This document shows, one piece after another, positions 24,920 to 34,923 of a stretch of DNA of 64,000 nt. The stretch lies in contig NC_021237.1 in NCBI RefSeq assembly GCF_000397205.1, forward strand, positions 4,527,001-4,591,000. Direction: 5' to 3'. This stretch comes from Pseudomonas protegens CHA0. Its GTDB lineage: Bacteria > Pseudomonadota > Gammaproteobacteria > Pseudomonadales > Pseudomonadaceae. The notes under the pieces are model-generated. The model was not told the DNA's origin. It saw only the letters and a list, made by a program, of their open reading frames with translations, and did not search any database. Position 1 is the first letter of the stretch; every line of letters starts with the position of its first letter. The position numbers and the translations under genes were made by a program.

Positions 24920-25774
24920 ATGACTGCACAACTAATCGACGGCAAGGCGATCGCCGCTAGCCTGCGCCAGCAGATCGCCAAACGCGTCGCCGAGCGTCGC
25001 CAGCAAGGCCTGCGTACTCCAGGCCTCGCGGTGATTCTGGTCGGCAGCGACCCGGCCTCTCAAGTTTATGTCTCGCACAAGCGTAAAGACTGCGAAGAGG
25101 TCGGCTTCCTTTCCCAAGCCTATGACTTGCCCGCCAACACCACTCAAGAGGACCTGGCCGGCTTGATCGACCGCCTCAACGATGACCCGAACATCGATGG
25201 CGTCCTGCTGCAGTTGCCGCTTCCCGAGCACCTGGACGCTTCTCTATTACTGGAGCGTATTCGCCCGGACAAAGACGTGGACGGTTTCCATCCTTATAAC
25301 GTCGGTCGCCTGGCCCAGCGCATTCCACTGCTGCGCCCTTGCACCCCCAAGGGCATCATGACCCTTCTGGAAAGCACCGGTGCCGATCTGTACGGCATGG
25401 ATGCAGTGGTTGTCGGCGCTTCCAATATCGTTGGTCGCCCGATGGCCATGGAGTTGCTGCTGGCCGGTTGCACCGTGACCGTGACCCACCGCTTCACCAA
25501 GGATCTGGCTGGTCATGTCGGCCGTGCCGACCTGGTAGTCGTAGCCGCCGGCAAGCCGGGCCTGGTCAAGGGCGAGTGGATCAAGGAAGGCGCAATCGTC
25601 ATCGACGTTGGCATCAATCGCCAGGACGACGGCAAGCTGGTGGGTGACGTGGTGTATGAAACCGCCCTGCCCCGCGCCGGCTGGATCACCCCAGTACCTG
25701 GTGGCGTCGGCCCCATGACCCGCGCCTGCCTGCTGGAAAACACGCTGTACGCAGCCGAATCGCTGCACAGCTGA
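24920..25774 (+). CDS. folD: Bifunctional methylenetetrahydrofolate dehydrogenase/cyclohydrolase FolD
   Basis: This 284-residue enzyme interconverts 5,10-methylene- and 10-formyl-tetrahydrofolate with NADP. Motifs: catalytic-site Lys in [14 protein letters not shown] (near 51-64), [12 protein letters not shown] near 120, the nucleotide-binding [10 protein letters not shown] near 165, and the C-terminal [18 protein letters not shown]. Length is standard. It is transcribed away from the tRNA group and ends in a strong terminator. Confidence 0.98.
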   Translation: MTAQLIDGKAIAASLRQQIAKRVAERRQQGLRTPGLAVILVGSDPASQVYVSHKRKDCEEVGFLSQAYDLPANTTQEDLAGLIDRLNDDPNIDGVLLQLPLPEHLDASLLLERIRPDKDVDGFHPYNVGRLAQRIPLLRPCTPKGIMTLLESTGADLYGMDAVVVGASNIVGRPMAMELLLAGCTVTVTHRFTKDLAGHVGRADLVVVAAGKPGLVKGEWIKEGAIVIDVGINRQDDGKLVGDVVYETALPRAGWITPVPGGVGPMTRACLLENTLYAAESLHS

Positions 25775-25793
25775 GTTTGCTGCCCCGCAACAG

Positions 25794-25819
25794 AAAACCC
25801 GCCAATGGCGGGTTTTTTT
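25794..25819 (+). terminator. Terminator of folD
   Basis: AAAACCCGCC, loop AAT, GGCGGGTTTT plus further T. It lies 20 bases after the folD stop codon. Confidence 0.9.
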
Positions 25820-26056
25820 ATTCTGAAATTAAAGGCCGCCCGGGCTCTTTATCACCCCTGACTCTTAGCCCGCGCCCATTGCTGCGCAAAGCCCTACCGT
25901 TCAGGAAAAAAACGTGTTTTTTCTTTATTTTTAAGGGCTTTCGGCTGACCGTGGAAGAACAATCGACAGTTCTTCAGCCATACTCATAAAATGTAACGTT
26001 TTTCCCAGAAAGCCCGTTAGCCAACGGCATATCCATTCTTTATCGAGTCCGCCCGC

Positions 26057-26995
26057 GTGAAAATTCGTCTCTCCATTCTCAGCTTGTTGTTTGCTGTGTC
26101 CGGCACACTGATCGCGCACAGCGTCGACGCCAGCGAAACCACCGCGGCGCCAAGAGACACTTCACAATTGCATATCGCGTCCGGTAGCGCCCTGCTGCTG
26201 GATCTGCAGACCAACAAAGTTATCTATTCCAGCAACCCGGACGTGATAGTCCCCATCGCCTCGGTGACCAAGCTGATGACCGCCATGGTGGTCCTGGACG
26301 CCAAGCTGCCCCTGGACGAATACATCTCCATGAACATCAGCGACACCCCGGAAATGAAAGGGGTGTTCTCCCGGGTCAAGCTCAACAGTGAGCTGAGCCG
26401 CCGGGACACACTGCTGATCGCCCTGATGTCTTCGGAAAACCGTGCTGCCGCCAGCCTGGCCCATCACTACCCGGGCGGCTACGCGGCGTTCATCGCAGCA
26501 ATGAACGCCAAGGCCAAGTCCCTGGGCATGACCCACACCCGCTACGTGGAGCCTACAGGCCTGTCGATCCACAACGTTTCCACCGCCCGTGACCTGAGCA
26601 AGTTGCTGGTGGCTTCGCGCAAGTACCCGCTGCTCAGCGAACTGAGTACCACCAAGGAAAAGACCGTAGCCTTTCGCAAGCCCAACTACACCCTGGGCTT
26701 CCGTAATACCGACCATCTAGTGAACAAGGAAAAATGGGACATCAAGATCACCAAGACCGGCTTTACCAACCAGGCCGGCCACTGCCTGGTGCTGGTCACC
26801 AGCATGGGTAATCGCCCGGTAGCGCTGGTGATTCTTGATGCCTTCGGCAAATACACCCACTTCGCCGATGCCAGCCGCATCCGCAATTGGGTCGAAACCG
26901 GTAAGAGCGGCTCGGTACCGGACGTCGCCCTGCGCTACAAAGCGGACAAGAACCTGAAGAACCGTCAGGTCGCCGCTCCCCAGGCCTCACACTGA
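26057..26995 (+). CDS. pbpG: D-alanyl-D-alanine endopeptidase PbpG (PBP7 type)
   Basis: This 312-residue low-molecular-weight penicillin-binding protein starts from GTG with a signal peptide (cleavage expected after about residue 25, SVDA). The three active-site motifs are all present: S-V-T-K in [11 protein letters not shown] in MSSENRAA, and K-T-G in ITKTGFTNQ. It should cut D-Ala-meso-DAP cross-links in the periplasm. A basic tail of about 25 residues ends the protein. It has its own promoter region of about 240 bases after the folD terminator. Confidence 0.94.
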   Translation: MKIRLSILSLLFAVSGTLIAHSVDASETTAAPRDTSQLHIASGSALLLDLQTNKVIYSSNPDVIVPIASVTKLMTAMVVLDAKLPLDEYISMNISDTPEMKGVFSRVKLNSELSRRDTLLIALMSSENRAAASLAHHYPGGYAAFIAAMNAKAKSLGMTHTRYVEPTGLSIHNVSTARDLSKLLVASRKYPLLSELSTTKEKTVAFRKPNYTLGFRNTDHLVNKEKWDIKITKTGFTNQAGHCLVLVTSMGNRPVALVILDAFGKYTHFADASRIRNWVETGKSGSVPDVALRYKADKNLKNRQVAAPQASH

Positions 26996-27007
26996 TACCC
27001 GGCAAAA

Positions 27008-27035
27008 AACAACGGCGCCCTCAGGCGCCGTTGTT
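27008..27035 (-). terminator. Terminator shared by pbpG and the C39-like gene
   Basis: AACAACGGCGCC and GGCGCCGTTGTT form a 12-base stem around a four-base loop. The leftward side continues into six T, so it is a strong terminator for the leftward C39-like gene and probably a weaker one for pbpG. Confidence 0.85.
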
Positions 27036-27048
27036 GTCTGTAGCACAC

Positions 27049-27723
27049 TCAATGACTGTCGAGTGCCTTGCTCGCCCGGGCTGCCGCCTGCTCCTGGCCG
27101 GCCTGGGCCAATTCATTGACGGCTTTCAACCAACGCTGGCGATCCACCTTGGCCGGCAACTGGTTGGGGGCCTGGATCAGTACCGCAAAGCTGCCGGCAC
27201 TCTTCCAGGATGACTCGAACTCGCTGAAGCTCATCAGTTGCCGACGGCTTTTCGCCCCACGCAACAGCACTGTCTGCTTGTCGCGGTTATAGCCGGCCAG
27301 CACGGCATAGCGCGGCTCAGCCCAGAATGTCGAACCCTCGGTAAAGCGCACCAGCACCGGGTAACCCGCCGCCACCTGCGTCAGCAACGCCGACAATTGG
27401 TTATCCAGGGGATAGACGACCATGCCGTATTCACGCGCCAGGTTCTGCATGTTCTGCTGCAACTGCGCCTCGGCACCCGGCAGATGCAATGGCTTGTCCA
27501 GCAGACCGGGCGTGATCACCACGCCCTGCTGCGACAGCATGCTGGCCAGTGCACCTGGGCCGCTCTGGTACATCTGGCCACGGAAAGACGGCACGCTGTT
27601 GAGTTCGACACGTTCCGGCAGGCGCTGGATGTCAGGCTGTACGCTACCGGCACAACCGGCCAGGGCCAAGACACAGGCGCTGGCCAGCAGCGCCACTCGA
27701 AACCGAGGAAATACCCGCACCAT
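27049..27723 (-). CDS. C39-peptidase-like lipoprotein with substituted catalytic dyad
   Basis: This 224-residue protein has a lipoprotein signal (LAGC, lipidated Cys24) followed by a papain-like C39 domain. Compared with relatives that read VPFFPQTEYQCGPAALATVL and HYAVVVGYD, this one reads VPSFRGQMYQSGPGALASML and P-R138-Y-AVLAGYN. The catalytic Cys is therefore Ser54 (AGC at 27564-27562) and the catalytic His is Arg138. Peptidase activity by the normal mechanism is unlikely. Many residues around the sites are kept, so the fold should be intact. A role as a binding or regulatory lipoprotein is inferred. It is convergent with pbpG. Confidence 0.75.
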   Translation of the reverse strand: MVRVFPRFRVALLASACVLALAGCAGSVQPDIQRLPERVELNSVPSFRGQMYQSGPGALASMLSQQGVVITPGLLDKPLHLPGAEAQLQQNMQNLAREYGMVVYPLDNQLSALLTQVAAGYPVLVRFTEGSTFWAEPRYAVLAGYNRDKQTVLLRGAKSRRQLMSFSEFESSWKSAGSFAVLIQAPNQLPAKVDRQRWLKAVNELAQAGQEQAAARASKALDSH

Positions 27724-27945
27724 CTTTGCTCTCTATTCAGACACCGGGCGACCCGCCTCCGGCTGGGGCCCTGATAATAGGGCGCCCGCGGGCAAGGGTA
27801 TAGCGTTAGGCGCCAGTTAATTGAAAACCATAGAGCGAAGTGTTCGAAGACTCTCGACTATTGGTCAATAGCTTGAAACACATAGGCTACTAGACTGTCG
27901 ATTGTTAAGAGTGTGTGCCCCGCACGGGGCATAAAGGAGGCACTT

Positions 27946-28116
27946 ATGAGCCTGACAACGACCATCCTGATGCTGATCCTCGGCTGGCTGGCGGTAGCCG
28001 CCGCTATGCTCTGGGGCGTGCTGCGCATCACCCGCCGCCACCACCATCAGCCCCCGCAAGCAGCCCCCGCCATCAAGGCTGGAAAGAGCGCCCGGCGTCC
28101 TGCCGCTGCCCACTGA
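27946..28116 (+). CDS. Small single-pass membrane protein (56 residues)
   Basis: The ATG at 27946 is preceded by AAAGGAGGCACTT, an excellent ribosome-binding site. Residues 4-26 (LTTTILMLILGWLAVAAAML region) form one transmembrane helix, followed by a basic, His-rich cytoplasmic tail (R-I-T-R-R-H-H-H and later K/R residues). Function is unknown. It stands alone between the C39-like gene and TerC, with a GC-rich inverted repeat just after it. Confidence 0.75.
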   Translation: MSLTTTILMLILGWLAVAAAMLWGVLRITRRHHHQPPQAAPAIKAGKSARRPAAAH

Positions 28117-28144
28117 TCAAGGTTTCCCCTACCCCTGAAACAAA

Positions 28145-28179
28145 GCGGCCGCCTGACTCCAAGGAGTACAGGCGGCCGC
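28145..28179. terminator. GC-rich hairpin between convergent genes
   Basis: GCGGCCGCCTG-ACTCC and GGAGT-CAGGCGGCCGC form a 16-pair stem with one bulged A and a two-base gap. It lacks a T run but separates the small membrane protein gene from the leftward terC-like gene, so it probably acts as a terminator or mRNA 3' end in both directions. Confidence 0.55.
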
Positions 28180-28195
28180 CAGTCATGGCTGCGGA

Positions 28196-28951
28196 TCAAG
28201 CGTCGCTACGGGCCGCCTGACGCTTCTGCCGGGCCCGGCGGGCCAGCATGTTGAGACTCTCAATGGCCGCCGAGAAGGCCATCGCCGCATACACATAGCC
28301 CTTGGGCACATGGGCGCCGAAACCTTCGGCGATCAGGGTCATGCCGATCATGATCAAGAAGCCCAGGGCCAGCATCACCACGGTCGGGTTGTCATTGATG
28401 AACTTGGCCAGCGGTTCGGCCGCCAGCAGCATCACCAGCACCGACACCACCACGGCAATGATCATGATCGGCAAATGCTCGGTCATGCCGACTGCAGTAA
28501 TGATGCTGTCGATGGAGAACACCATGTCCAGCAACAGGATCTGACCGATCGCTGCGGCAAAGCCGATAGCCACGCCCGGAGTCTCGTTCTTGGCCTGCTC
28601 AGGTTCAGGGTCCATGCTGTGGTGGATTTCCGTGGTGGCTTTCCACACCAGGAACAGGCCACCGGCAATCAGGATCATGTCCTTCCAGGAGAAACTCTGC
28701 CCCATCACTTCAATCACCGGCTCAGTGAGCTGGACGATGAACGCAATGGTACTGAGCAGCGCCAGGCGCAGGATCAAGGCCATGCCGATACCGATGCGTC
28801 GTGCCTTGGCCCGGTGCTTTTGCGGCAACTTGTTGGTGAGGATGGAGATAAAGATCAGGTTATCGATGCCAAGCACGATCTCCATCACCACCAGGGTGGC
28901 CAGGGCGACCCAGGCGGTGGGGCTTGCAGCGAGCTGTAAAAGGTAATCCAT
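28196..28951 (-). CDS. TerC-family integral membrane protein
   Basis: This 251-residue inner-membrane protein has seven to eight hydrophobic helices and the TerC family signatures [23 protein letters not shown] near residues 20-45 and [18 protein letters not shown] near 127, with the conserved acidic residues inside the membrane. TerC/YoaE-type proteins are linked to metal (manganese, tellurite) handling and to secreted-protein metalation. It ends in a basic tail. Its metal is not evident from the sequence. Confidence 0.87.
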   Translation of the reverse strand: MDYLLQLAASPTAWVALATLVVMEIVLGIDNLIFISILTNKLPQKHRAKARRIGIGMALILRLALLSTIAFIVQLTEPVIEVMGQSFSWKDMILIAGGLFLVWKATTEIHHSMDPEPEQAKNETPGVAIGFAAAIGQILLLDMVFSIDSIITAVGMTEHLPIMIIAVVVSVLVMLLAAEPLAKFINDNPTVVMLALGFLIMIGMTLIAEGFGAHVPKGYVYAAMAFSAAIESLNMLARRARQKRQAARSDA

Positions 28952-28981
28952 GGGTCAATCCTGACTCGGTTGTATGAAAGA

Positions 28982-29233
28982 TCAGATTTCCTGGGACGCA
29001 GGCGCTGGTTTCTTCTCGCTGTCGTCCTCTGGCTTTTCCTTGCCGGTCACGCTCTGAGTCGCATCGCTGAGCGCCTGTTCTGCCGCTTTGTGGGTATCGT
29101 CGATGGCCTGCTTGGCCGACTCCGCCGCCTTGCCCAGCATCTGCTGCGCGCTTTTTTCCGCCTGGTCACAACCCGCCAGGGTCAGCATAGACAGGGCCAG
29201 CAGCGACGCTGCGCCCAAGGTTTTGAAAGACAT
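28982..29233 (-). CDS. Small lipoprotein with amphipathic repeats (83 residues)
   Basis: It has a lipoprotein signal with lipobox LAGC (Cys22). The mature part is a predicted continuous helix with spaced Ala/Lys/Glu residues (EKSAQQMLGKAAESAKQAI and following), then a charged, disordered tail. Similar small lipoproteins act as envelope spacers, but no function can be assigned. It lies 30 bases from the TerC gene on the same strand and may be transcribed with it. Confidence 0.75.
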   Translation of the reverse strand: MSFKTLGAASLLALSMLTLAGCDQAEKSAQQMLGKAAESAKQAIDDTHKAAEQALSDATQSVTGKEKPEDDSEKKPAPASQEI

Positions 29234-29367
29234 GCCGTATTCCTCGATAGAACGGACGGGACCAAGTAGGGCCCCGGCGATAGCGAGGCATTCTAAGGAG
29301 AGTGATACTTCAGGAAAATTCGTTTTTTTAGCAGTTATACTTCGCTTTTTACGAACTGAATGTGCCC

Positions 29368-30273
29368 ATGCTCAACTACCGCCAGCTGCATTATTTCTGG
29401 GTTGTGGCCAAGACCGGCAGCATCGTCCGCGCCTGCGACCAGTTGAACCTGACCCCGCAAACCATCAGCGGCCAGATCAGCCTGCTGGAACAGACTTACG
29501 GCATCGAATTGTTTCGCCGGGTTGGCCGCCAGTTGGAGCTGACCGAAGCCGGACGCCAGGCCCTGCCCTACGCCGAGCAGATGTTCCAGCTCGGGGGCGA
29601 GCTGGAAGCCATGCTCCGCGCCCGCCCCGACGAACAGCAGATCCAGTTCCGGGTCGGCGTGGCGGATGTGGTGCCCAAGTCCATCGTCTATCGCCTGATC
29701 GCCCCGACCATGGAGCTCAGCGAGCCGATCCGCCTGACCTGTCGCGAAGACAAGCTCGAACGCCTGCTGGCGGACCTGGCCATCCAGCGCCTGGACCTGG
29801 TGATTTCCGACAGCCCGATGCCCTCGCACCTGGACATCAAGGGCTACAGCCAGAAGCTAGGGGAATGCGGCATCAGTTTCTTCGCCACCGAGGAGCTGGC
29901 GCGACGGCACGGCGCCGACTTCCCCCGGGGCCTGCACGGCGCGCCACTGCTGATTCCCGGGCAGGAAACCGTGGTCCGCAGCCGCCTGCTGCGCTGGTTC
30001 GCCGAGCAACAGTTGCAGCCACGGATCATCGGTGAATTCGACGACAGCGCCCTGATGCAGGCCTTTGGCCAATCCGGCAGTGGAATCTTCATCGCCCCGA
30101 GCGTGATTGCCGACGAGGTCATGCACCAGTACGGAGTGCAACTGATTGGCCAGACCGATGCCGTGGCCGAGTCGTTCTACGCCATTTCCGTGGAGCGCAA
30201 GGTCAAGCACCCCGGCATCGTGGCCATTACCGAAGGGGCGCGACGGGAATTGTTCACGCCCCTCAATCTCTGA
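29368..30273 (+). CDS. LysR-family regulator, NhaR-like
   Basis: This 301-residue protein starts MLNYRQLHYFWVVAKTGSIV, the hallmark opening of NhaR-type regulators, with the helix-turn-helix through LNLTPQTISGQISLLEQTYG. The effector domain follows from about residue 90. In E. coli NhaR senses sodium and activates nhaA. Here no nhaA is adjacent, so the target is unknown. A GTG two codons upstream (29362) is a possible alternative start. Its stop abuts the convergent MFS gene with no base between. Confidence 0.85.
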   Translation: MLNYRQLHYFWVVAKTGSIVRACDQLNLTPQTISGQISLLEQTYGIELFRRVGRQLELTEAGRQALPYAEQMFQLGGELEAMLRARPDEQQIQFRVGVADVVPKSIVYRLIAPTMELSEPIRLTCREDKLERLLADLAIQRLDLVISDSPMPSHLDIKGYSQKLGECGISFFATEELARRHGADFPRGLHGAPLLIPGQETVVRSRLLRWFAEQQLQPRIIGEFDDSALMQAFGQSGSGIFIAPSVIADEVMHQYGVQLIGQTDAVAESFYAISVERKVKHPGIVAITEGARRELFTPLNL

Positions 30274-31431
30274 TCAGGAAGCGCAGGCACTCGGCGCTTT
30301 GAGCTTCATCAGCAGCAGCGCCAGGGCGATCGACAGCAGAATGAAACCCGAGGCCGCGAACCCCAGGCTGCCCAGGCCCAGGGTATCGATCACCCGGCCG
30401 CCGACCATTGCCCCCAGGCCAATGCCCAGGTTGGCCCCGGCAATGTTCAACGAAGCGGCGAAGGCCGGCGCCTGGGGAGCCGCCTTGATCAAGCGCACAT
30501 GGCTCACCAGGAACATCGCCGCCTGGGTCACGCCCCAGATGGCCATGGCCGCTGCCAGCCCCAGGGTCGAATGAATGCTCGGCACCAGGGCTACCATGCC
30601 GCCGATCATCAGTGCGCAGAACACCATGGAGGCGATCAACGGGTGACGGTCCACCGCCCGGCCGCCCAGGGAATTGCCGATCAGGCCCACCGCGCCAAAG
30701 CCCATCAGGCACCAGCCCACCAGCGCACCGTCGAACCCGGCCAGGCGCTCGAGTATGTCCGCCAGGTAGGTGTAGGCAGTGAACATGCCGCTAAATACCA
30801 GGATCGACAGCAGCACATGCCCTTGCATCAGCGGGCTGCGCAGGATGCGAAACTGCGCCCGCAGGCTCACCTGCTCGTTGTGCTGGCGGGTTTGCGGCAG
30901 GTAGATAAACAGCAACAGGGCCTTGGCGAACGCCACCACCGCCAGGATGCCGAAGGCGCTGCGCCAGCCGAACGCATCGGCAATCAGGGTGCCCACGGGA
31001 ATCCCGAACACCGTGGCGCAGACAATGCCAAAGCCGATCTTGGCAATCGCCCGCCCGGCGTAGTCCGGGCCGACGATGTCCACCGCCGTCTCGCTGGCCA
31101 GGGCCCAGAACACCGGCAACCCTAGGGCCGGCACCAGCCGCGCCAGGGACATCACCCAGATGTTCGGCGCCAGCGCCGCCAGGGTATTGGCCAGGCCGAA
31201 CATCACCAGCACGCTGATAAACAGCTTCTTGCGGGGAAAACGCGCGAAGTAGGCGGTCAGAAATGGCCCGAAGGCAGCCACGGTAAAGGCGAACAGGGTC
31301 ACCAGCAGCCCGGCCTGGGACACGCTGACCTGCAGGTCGCGGGCAATCGACGGCAACAGGCCGACGATGATGAACTCCGTGGTCAGCACGGTAAAACCGG
31401 CGGCCGACAACAGCAGGATGGGCAACAGCAT
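30274..31431 (-). CDS. MFS transporter (DHA1 type)
   Basis: This 385-residue protein has about twelve membrane helices and the DHA1 signature TTEFIIVGLLPSIARDLQVSVSQAGLLVTLFAFTVAAFGPFLTA. The ATG at 31431 (MLLPILLLSAAGF) is chosen because GGAG stands six bases upstream; the longer in-frame extension to 31581 lacks family similarity. It should be a proton-coupled exporter of small molecules. It ends directly against the NhaR-like gene (convergent, no spacer). Confidence 0.88.
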   Translation of the reverse strand: MLLPILLLSAAGFTVLTTEFIIVGLLPSIARDLQVSVSQAGLLVTLFAFTVAAFGPFLTAYFARFPRKKLFISVLVMFGLANTLAALAPNIWVMSLARLVPALGLPVFWALASETAVDIVGPDYAGRAIAKIGFGIVCATVFGIPVGTLIADAFGWRSAFGILAVVAFAKALLLFIYLPQTRQHNEQVSLRAQFRILRSPLMQGHVLLSILVFSGMFTAYTYLADILERLAGFDGALVGWCLMGFGAVGLIGNSLGGRAVDRHPLIASMVFCALMIGGMVALVPSIHSTLGLAAAMAIWGVTQAAMFLVSHVRLIKAAPQAPAFAASLNIAGANLGIGLGAMVGGRVIDTLGLGSLGFAASGFILLSIALALLLMKLKAPSACAS

Positions 31432-31772
31432 GCAGAACTCCAGAAACAGCGACAGCAGCGACAGCCCGAAGGGCCCGCTGACTGGATAGAAAAAGGGGAT
31501 GGCGAATCTTAACAGAGTGCGCCCGGCTCCGGGCAACCACCGCGTGCACGGCTCTGCAAGGGGCAAGTGGCAGATCGTCACATCGACGCGGTAACCCCGG
31601 CCTGCTGTGATAAAGTCCGCCCCCTGCTGAAAACAGGCCCTGTCGAGTTCGTCTACCCTTCAAACGTCTCGATCGCCCGTCGCCTTTTCAGACTGCGTCT
31701 GTGCCTGGCGGTTCAACCACCGGCGCTGGCGACCGGCAGGCTCCGCACATTAAAAAAAACAGAGATACCGCT
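31432..31772. other. 341-base divergent promoter region
   Basis: This lies between the leftward MFS gene and the rightward sstT gene and must hold both promoters. Apart from a short AAAAAAAA stretch before the sstT ribosome-binding site, no repeat, operator or reading frame with support was seen. Confidence 0.4.
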
Positions 31773-33005
31773 ATGAGCGCTTCACCCCCTTCCTTTCTGC
31801 ATTCCCTCAAACGCCTGAGCCTGGTCACGCAGATCGTTATCGGCCTGATCGCCGGTATCGCCCTGGCACTGCTGGCACCGGAGGTGGCGAAATCCACCAC
31901 CTTTATCGGCAAGGTATTCGTCTCGGCGCTCAAGGCCGTGGCCCCGATCCTGGTGTTCGTGCTGGTCATGGCCTCCATCGCCAACCACAAGCACGGCCAG
32001 GAAACCCATATCCGGCCGATCCTGGTGCTCTACCTGCTGGGCACCTTCGCCGCCGCCGTGGTCGCGGTGATCGCCAGCAGCCTGTTTCCTTCCGCCCTGG
32101 TGCTGTCGACCCACGACGTGGCCATCAGCGCGCCCGGCGGGATCACCGAAGTGCTGCAAAGCCTGCTGCTGAGCGTGGTGGACAACCCGGTCAGCGCCCT
32201 GATGAACGCCAACTTCATCGGCATCCTGGCCTGGGCCATTGGCATGGGCGTGGCCATCCGCCATGCCGGCGAGACCACCCGCACCGTGCTCGATGACCTG
32301 TCCAACGGGGTGACCGTCATCGTGCGCGTGGTGATCCGCTTCGCGCCCCTGGGGATCTTCGGCCTGGTGGCCTCGACCCTGGCCACCTCGGGCTTCAACG
32401 CCCTGCTCGGCTACCTGCACCTGCTGGCGGTCCTGATCGGCTGCATGCTGTTCGTGGCCCTGGTGATGAACCCGCTGATCGTGTTCTGGAAGATTCGCCG
32501 CAACCCCTTCCCGCTGGTGCTGACCTGCCTGCGCGAAAGTGGCATCACCGCCTTCTTCACCCGCAGCTCGGCGGCCAACATTCCAGTCAACCTGGAACTG
32601 AGCAAGCGCCTGGGCCTGCATGAAGACACCTACTCGGTGTCGATCCCGCTGGGCGCCACCATCAACATGGCCGGCGCGGCAATCACCATTACCGTGCTGA
32701 CCCTGGCCGCCGTGCACACCCTCGGTATCGCCGTCGACCTGCCCACCGCCGTGCTGCTCAGCGTGGTCGCGGCCATCTGCGCCTGCGGTGCTTCCGGCGT
32801 GGCCGGCGGCTCGCTGCTGCTGATTCCCCTGGCCTGCAGCCTGTTCGGCATTCCCAGCGAAATCGCCATGCAGGTGGTGGCCGTAGGCTTCATCATCGGC
32901 GTGCTGCAGGATTCGGCGGAAACCGCGCTGAATTCCTCCACCGACGTACTCTTCACCGCCGCCGCGTGCATGGCCCAGGAAGACAAGGCGCAAGCCTCGG
33001 CCTGA
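31773..33005 (+). CDS. sstT: Sodium:serine/threonine symporter SstT
   Basis: This 410-residue glutamate-transporter-fold protein has the SstT pattern: [24 protein letters not shown], the helical-hairpin motif [20 protein letters not shown], and the sodium-site segment [19 protein letters not shown]. It imports serine and threonine with sodium across the inner membrane. ATG 31773 ([16 protein letters not shown]) is selected; the upstream in-frame start is not conserved. A strong terminator follows after a REP-like sequence. Confidence 0.94.
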   Translation: MSASPPSFLHSLKRLSLVTQIVIGLIAGIALALLAPEVAKSTTFIGKVFVSALKAVAPILVFVLVMASIANHKHGQETHIRPILVLYLLGTFAAAVVAVIASSLFPSALVLSTHDVAISAPGGITEVLQSLLLSVVDNPVSALMNANFIGILAWAIGMGVAIRHAGETTRTVLDDLSNGVTVIVRVVIRFAPLGIFGLVASTLATSGFNALLGYLHLLAVLIGCMLFVALVMNPLIVFWKIRRNPFPLVLTCLRESGITAFFTRSSAANIPVNLELSKRLGLHEDTYSVSIPLGATINMAGAAITITVLTLAAVHTLGIAVDLPTAVLLSVVAAICACGASGVAGGSLLLIPLACSLFGIPSEIAMQVVAVGFIIGVLQDSAETALNSSTDVLFTAAACMAQEDKAQASA

Positions 33006-33030
33006 TGCGCACATCCCGGATCGGCATGGC

Positions 33031-33090
33031 CCTGTAGCCACTGCCGAACCCGCTCCCTGCGGACCGTTCGCAGCCTGCGGCAGCAGCCAC
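33031..33090. repeat. REP/REPIN-like inverted repeat
   Basis: GTAGCCACTGCCG...CCTGCGGA and CCGTTCGCAG...CTGCGGCAGCAGCCAC are imperfect inverted copies around a short spacer, like the repeat pairs at 38322-38401 and the half copy at 48961-48984. It lies between the sstT stop and its terminator. Confidence 0.55.
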
Positions 33091-33129
33091 AAAAAAGCCC
33101 GGCCAGGGTCAACCTGGCCGGGCTTTTTT
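33091..33129 (+). terminator. Terminator of sstT
   Basis: AAAAAAGCCCGGCCAGG, loop GTCAA, CCTGGCCGGGCTTTTTT form a 17-base perfect stem. It is very strong and symmetrical, so it may also stop the leftward DUF1993 gene. Confidence 0.92.
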
Positions 33130-33141
33130 ATCGCCTGGGGT

Positions 33142-33651
33142 TTAGAACGCGCCCATGTAGTCGCGCTTGCCCACTTCCACACCGTTGTGACGCAGGATTG
33201 CGTAGGTGGTGGTGACGTGGAAGAAGAACTGCGGCAGGCCGTAGGTCAGCAGGTAGGACTGGCCACTGAAGCGCTTCTCTTTCGGGGTGCCCGGACGGGT
33301 CACGATCTCGATGCCTTCCTTGCCATCGATCTGCGCCGGCTGGATGCCGTCGATAAAGGCCAGGACCTTGGCGATCAGCGCCTGCAGGTCGGCGAAGGTG
33401 GTTTCAGTGTCGTCGTACTTGGGCAGCTCGACTTCGGCCAGGCGCGCCGATACGCCCTTGGCGAAGTCCACGGCGATCTGCACCTGGCGCACCAGCGGGA
33501 ACATGTCCGGGTACAGGCGCGCCTGCAGCAGGGCGTTGGGCTCGATGTTCTTCGCCGTGGCGTGGGCTTCGGCCTTGTGCAGCACGTCGCTCAAGGCATT
33601 GAGCATTTGCTTGAAGACAGGAACGGAAGCGGCGTACAGGGAAATAGTCAT
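33142..33651 (-). CDS. DUF1993-family protein
   Basis: This 169-residue soluble protein matches the DUF1993 family throughout (MTISLYAASVPVFKQMLNALSDVLHKAEAHA, the LLQARLYPDMFPLVRQVQIAVDFAKG stretch, and QSYLLTYGLPQFFFHVTTTYAILRHNGVEVGK with terminal DYMGAF). The fold is probably a DinB-like four-helix bundle with possible metal-binding His residues. Biochemical role is not known. It is a single gene, convergent with sstT. Confidence 0.85.
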   Translation of the reverse strand: MTISLYAASVPVFKQMLNALSDVLHKAEAHATAKNIEPNALLQARLYPDMFPLVRQVQIAVDFAKGVSARLAEVELPKYDDTETTFADLQALIAKVLAFIDGIQPAQIDGKEGIEIVTRPGTPKEKRFSGQSYLLTYGLPQFFFHVTTTYAILRHNGVEVGKRDYMGAF

Positions 33652-33723
33652 GACAGTCTCGACAGGGAATGGCGGGAATACAGCGAGCAGCGATTATAGC
33701 CACAGCACGCCAGCACGGGGCCT

Positions 33724-34746
33724 TTATCCGCAGCGCTCCTGGCGATACACGCTGGGGGCCACGCCGAACCAGCGCTTGAAGCTCTGGGAAAAACTCGACA
33801 GGTCACTGAAGCCAAGCCTTTCGGCAACCTGGGACAGGCTCAGCCGCGGATTGCCCAGCAACTCCAGGGCCCGAGCGCCTCGATGCCCGGCCAGTACCTG
33901 CCGATAGCAGGTGCCCTCCTCCTGCAAGCGTCGCTTCAAGGTCCGCACGCTGGTGCACAGCAGCCGGGCCATGGCCGGCAAGTCCGGTACGCTTGCCGCC
34001 GGCAGGGCATCCAGGTGCTGGCGGACCAGCGCGGCAACCCCATGATGGGCCTGTCGCCGCTCCAGCAACTGCGCGCACATCTGCTCGCACATGGCCACCG
34101 TCAGCGGGTTGGCCTGGGGCAAGGGCCGTTGCAGGAAACGCCGGTCGAAGGCCAGGGTATTGGCGTCGGCCCGATAGTCGGCGGGCACCCCGAGAATCTG
34201 CGCCGGCTCGTCCCCTTCCAGCTCAGGGCTGACACTGCGACCGAAACGCAGCAGGCGAAAATCCGCACCGACTATTTCCTGCATCAGCGTCGCGGCGGCC
34301 GCCATGTCCCGCTGTAACAGGAACTGCGCCAACAAGGGGTCCGCCACCCGAGGCTCGGCAAAGGTCAGCACCCCGAGCCCCGGCTCCAGCCGGTAGCCGA
34401 TCTCGGCAAAGGCATAGGTCAGCGGCAGGAAGCGCAAGGCCAGGGCCACGGCATCCGCCGGGGTGGCGCTGCTGATCAGGCCGTAGCCGAACAGGCCATA
34501 GGTGGAGAAGTGATAACGCGCACCCACTGCATACCCCAGGCCCCGGGGCTGGCCGAGCAGCGCCAGCAGGTTACTGGCCAGGCGCAACTCCTGGGCCGCC
34601 GACAGCAGGCTGTTGGGGTTTTGCAACTGCTCCCGGGACAGCCCGCAACCGGCCAGCAACCGCGCTGGCGCCAAGCCCTTTTCGCAGCCGAAACCGAGCA
34701 GCAGCAAGGCGCTGGACGGTCCCCGGGTGAACGACTGAGTGCTCAT
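33724..34746 (-). CDS. AraC-family regulator next to the monooxygenase-esterase gene
   Basis: This 340-residue regulator has the arabinose-binding-like N-terminal domain common in OruR/Mmr-like AraC proteins, and a C-terminal helix-turn-helix (LPAMARLLCTSVRTLKRRLQEEG, then AERLGFSDLSSFSQSFKRWFG). ATG 34746 (MSTQSFTRGPSS) is chosen. It is divergent from the monooxygenase-esterase fusion gene with 177 bases between starts and is the probable activator of that gene, responding to its ketone substrate or a related compound. Confidence 0.88.
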   Translation of the reverse strand: MSTQSFTRGPSSALLLLGFGCEKGLAPARLLAGCGLSREQLQNPNSLLSAAQELRLASNLLALLGQPRGLGYAVGARYHFSTYGLFGYGLISSATPADAVALALRFLPLTYAFAEIGYRLEPGLGVLTFAEPRVADPLLAQFLLQRDMAAAATLMQEIVGADFRLLRFGRSVSPELEGDEPAQILGVPADYRADANTLAFDRRFLQRPLPQANPLTVAMCEQMCAQLLERRQAHHGVAALVRQHLDALPAASVPDLPAMARLLCTSVRTLKRRLQEEGTCYRQVLAGHRGARALELLGNPRLSLSQVAERLGFSDLSSFSQSFKRWFGVAPSVYRQERCG

Positions 34747-34923
34747 GGGCGCGGCTCGTGAAGAAAGGTGTTGGCCCAAATACTAAAGCACTTGTCCCGT
34801 TACAGCATGGGGTCCACGGTTTATTCCCCGCATGCTTCACTGATCGGGGCTGCACCGCAGAAACAAGGAAGTGGCCCCGGGAGCATCAACCCTGCGCCGC
34901 ACAACAATAACAACGAGGTCGTC

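Noticed and set aside
25777..25989. Rightward frame in the folD-pbpG gap
   Set aside because: Runs through the folD terminator and has low-complexity content.
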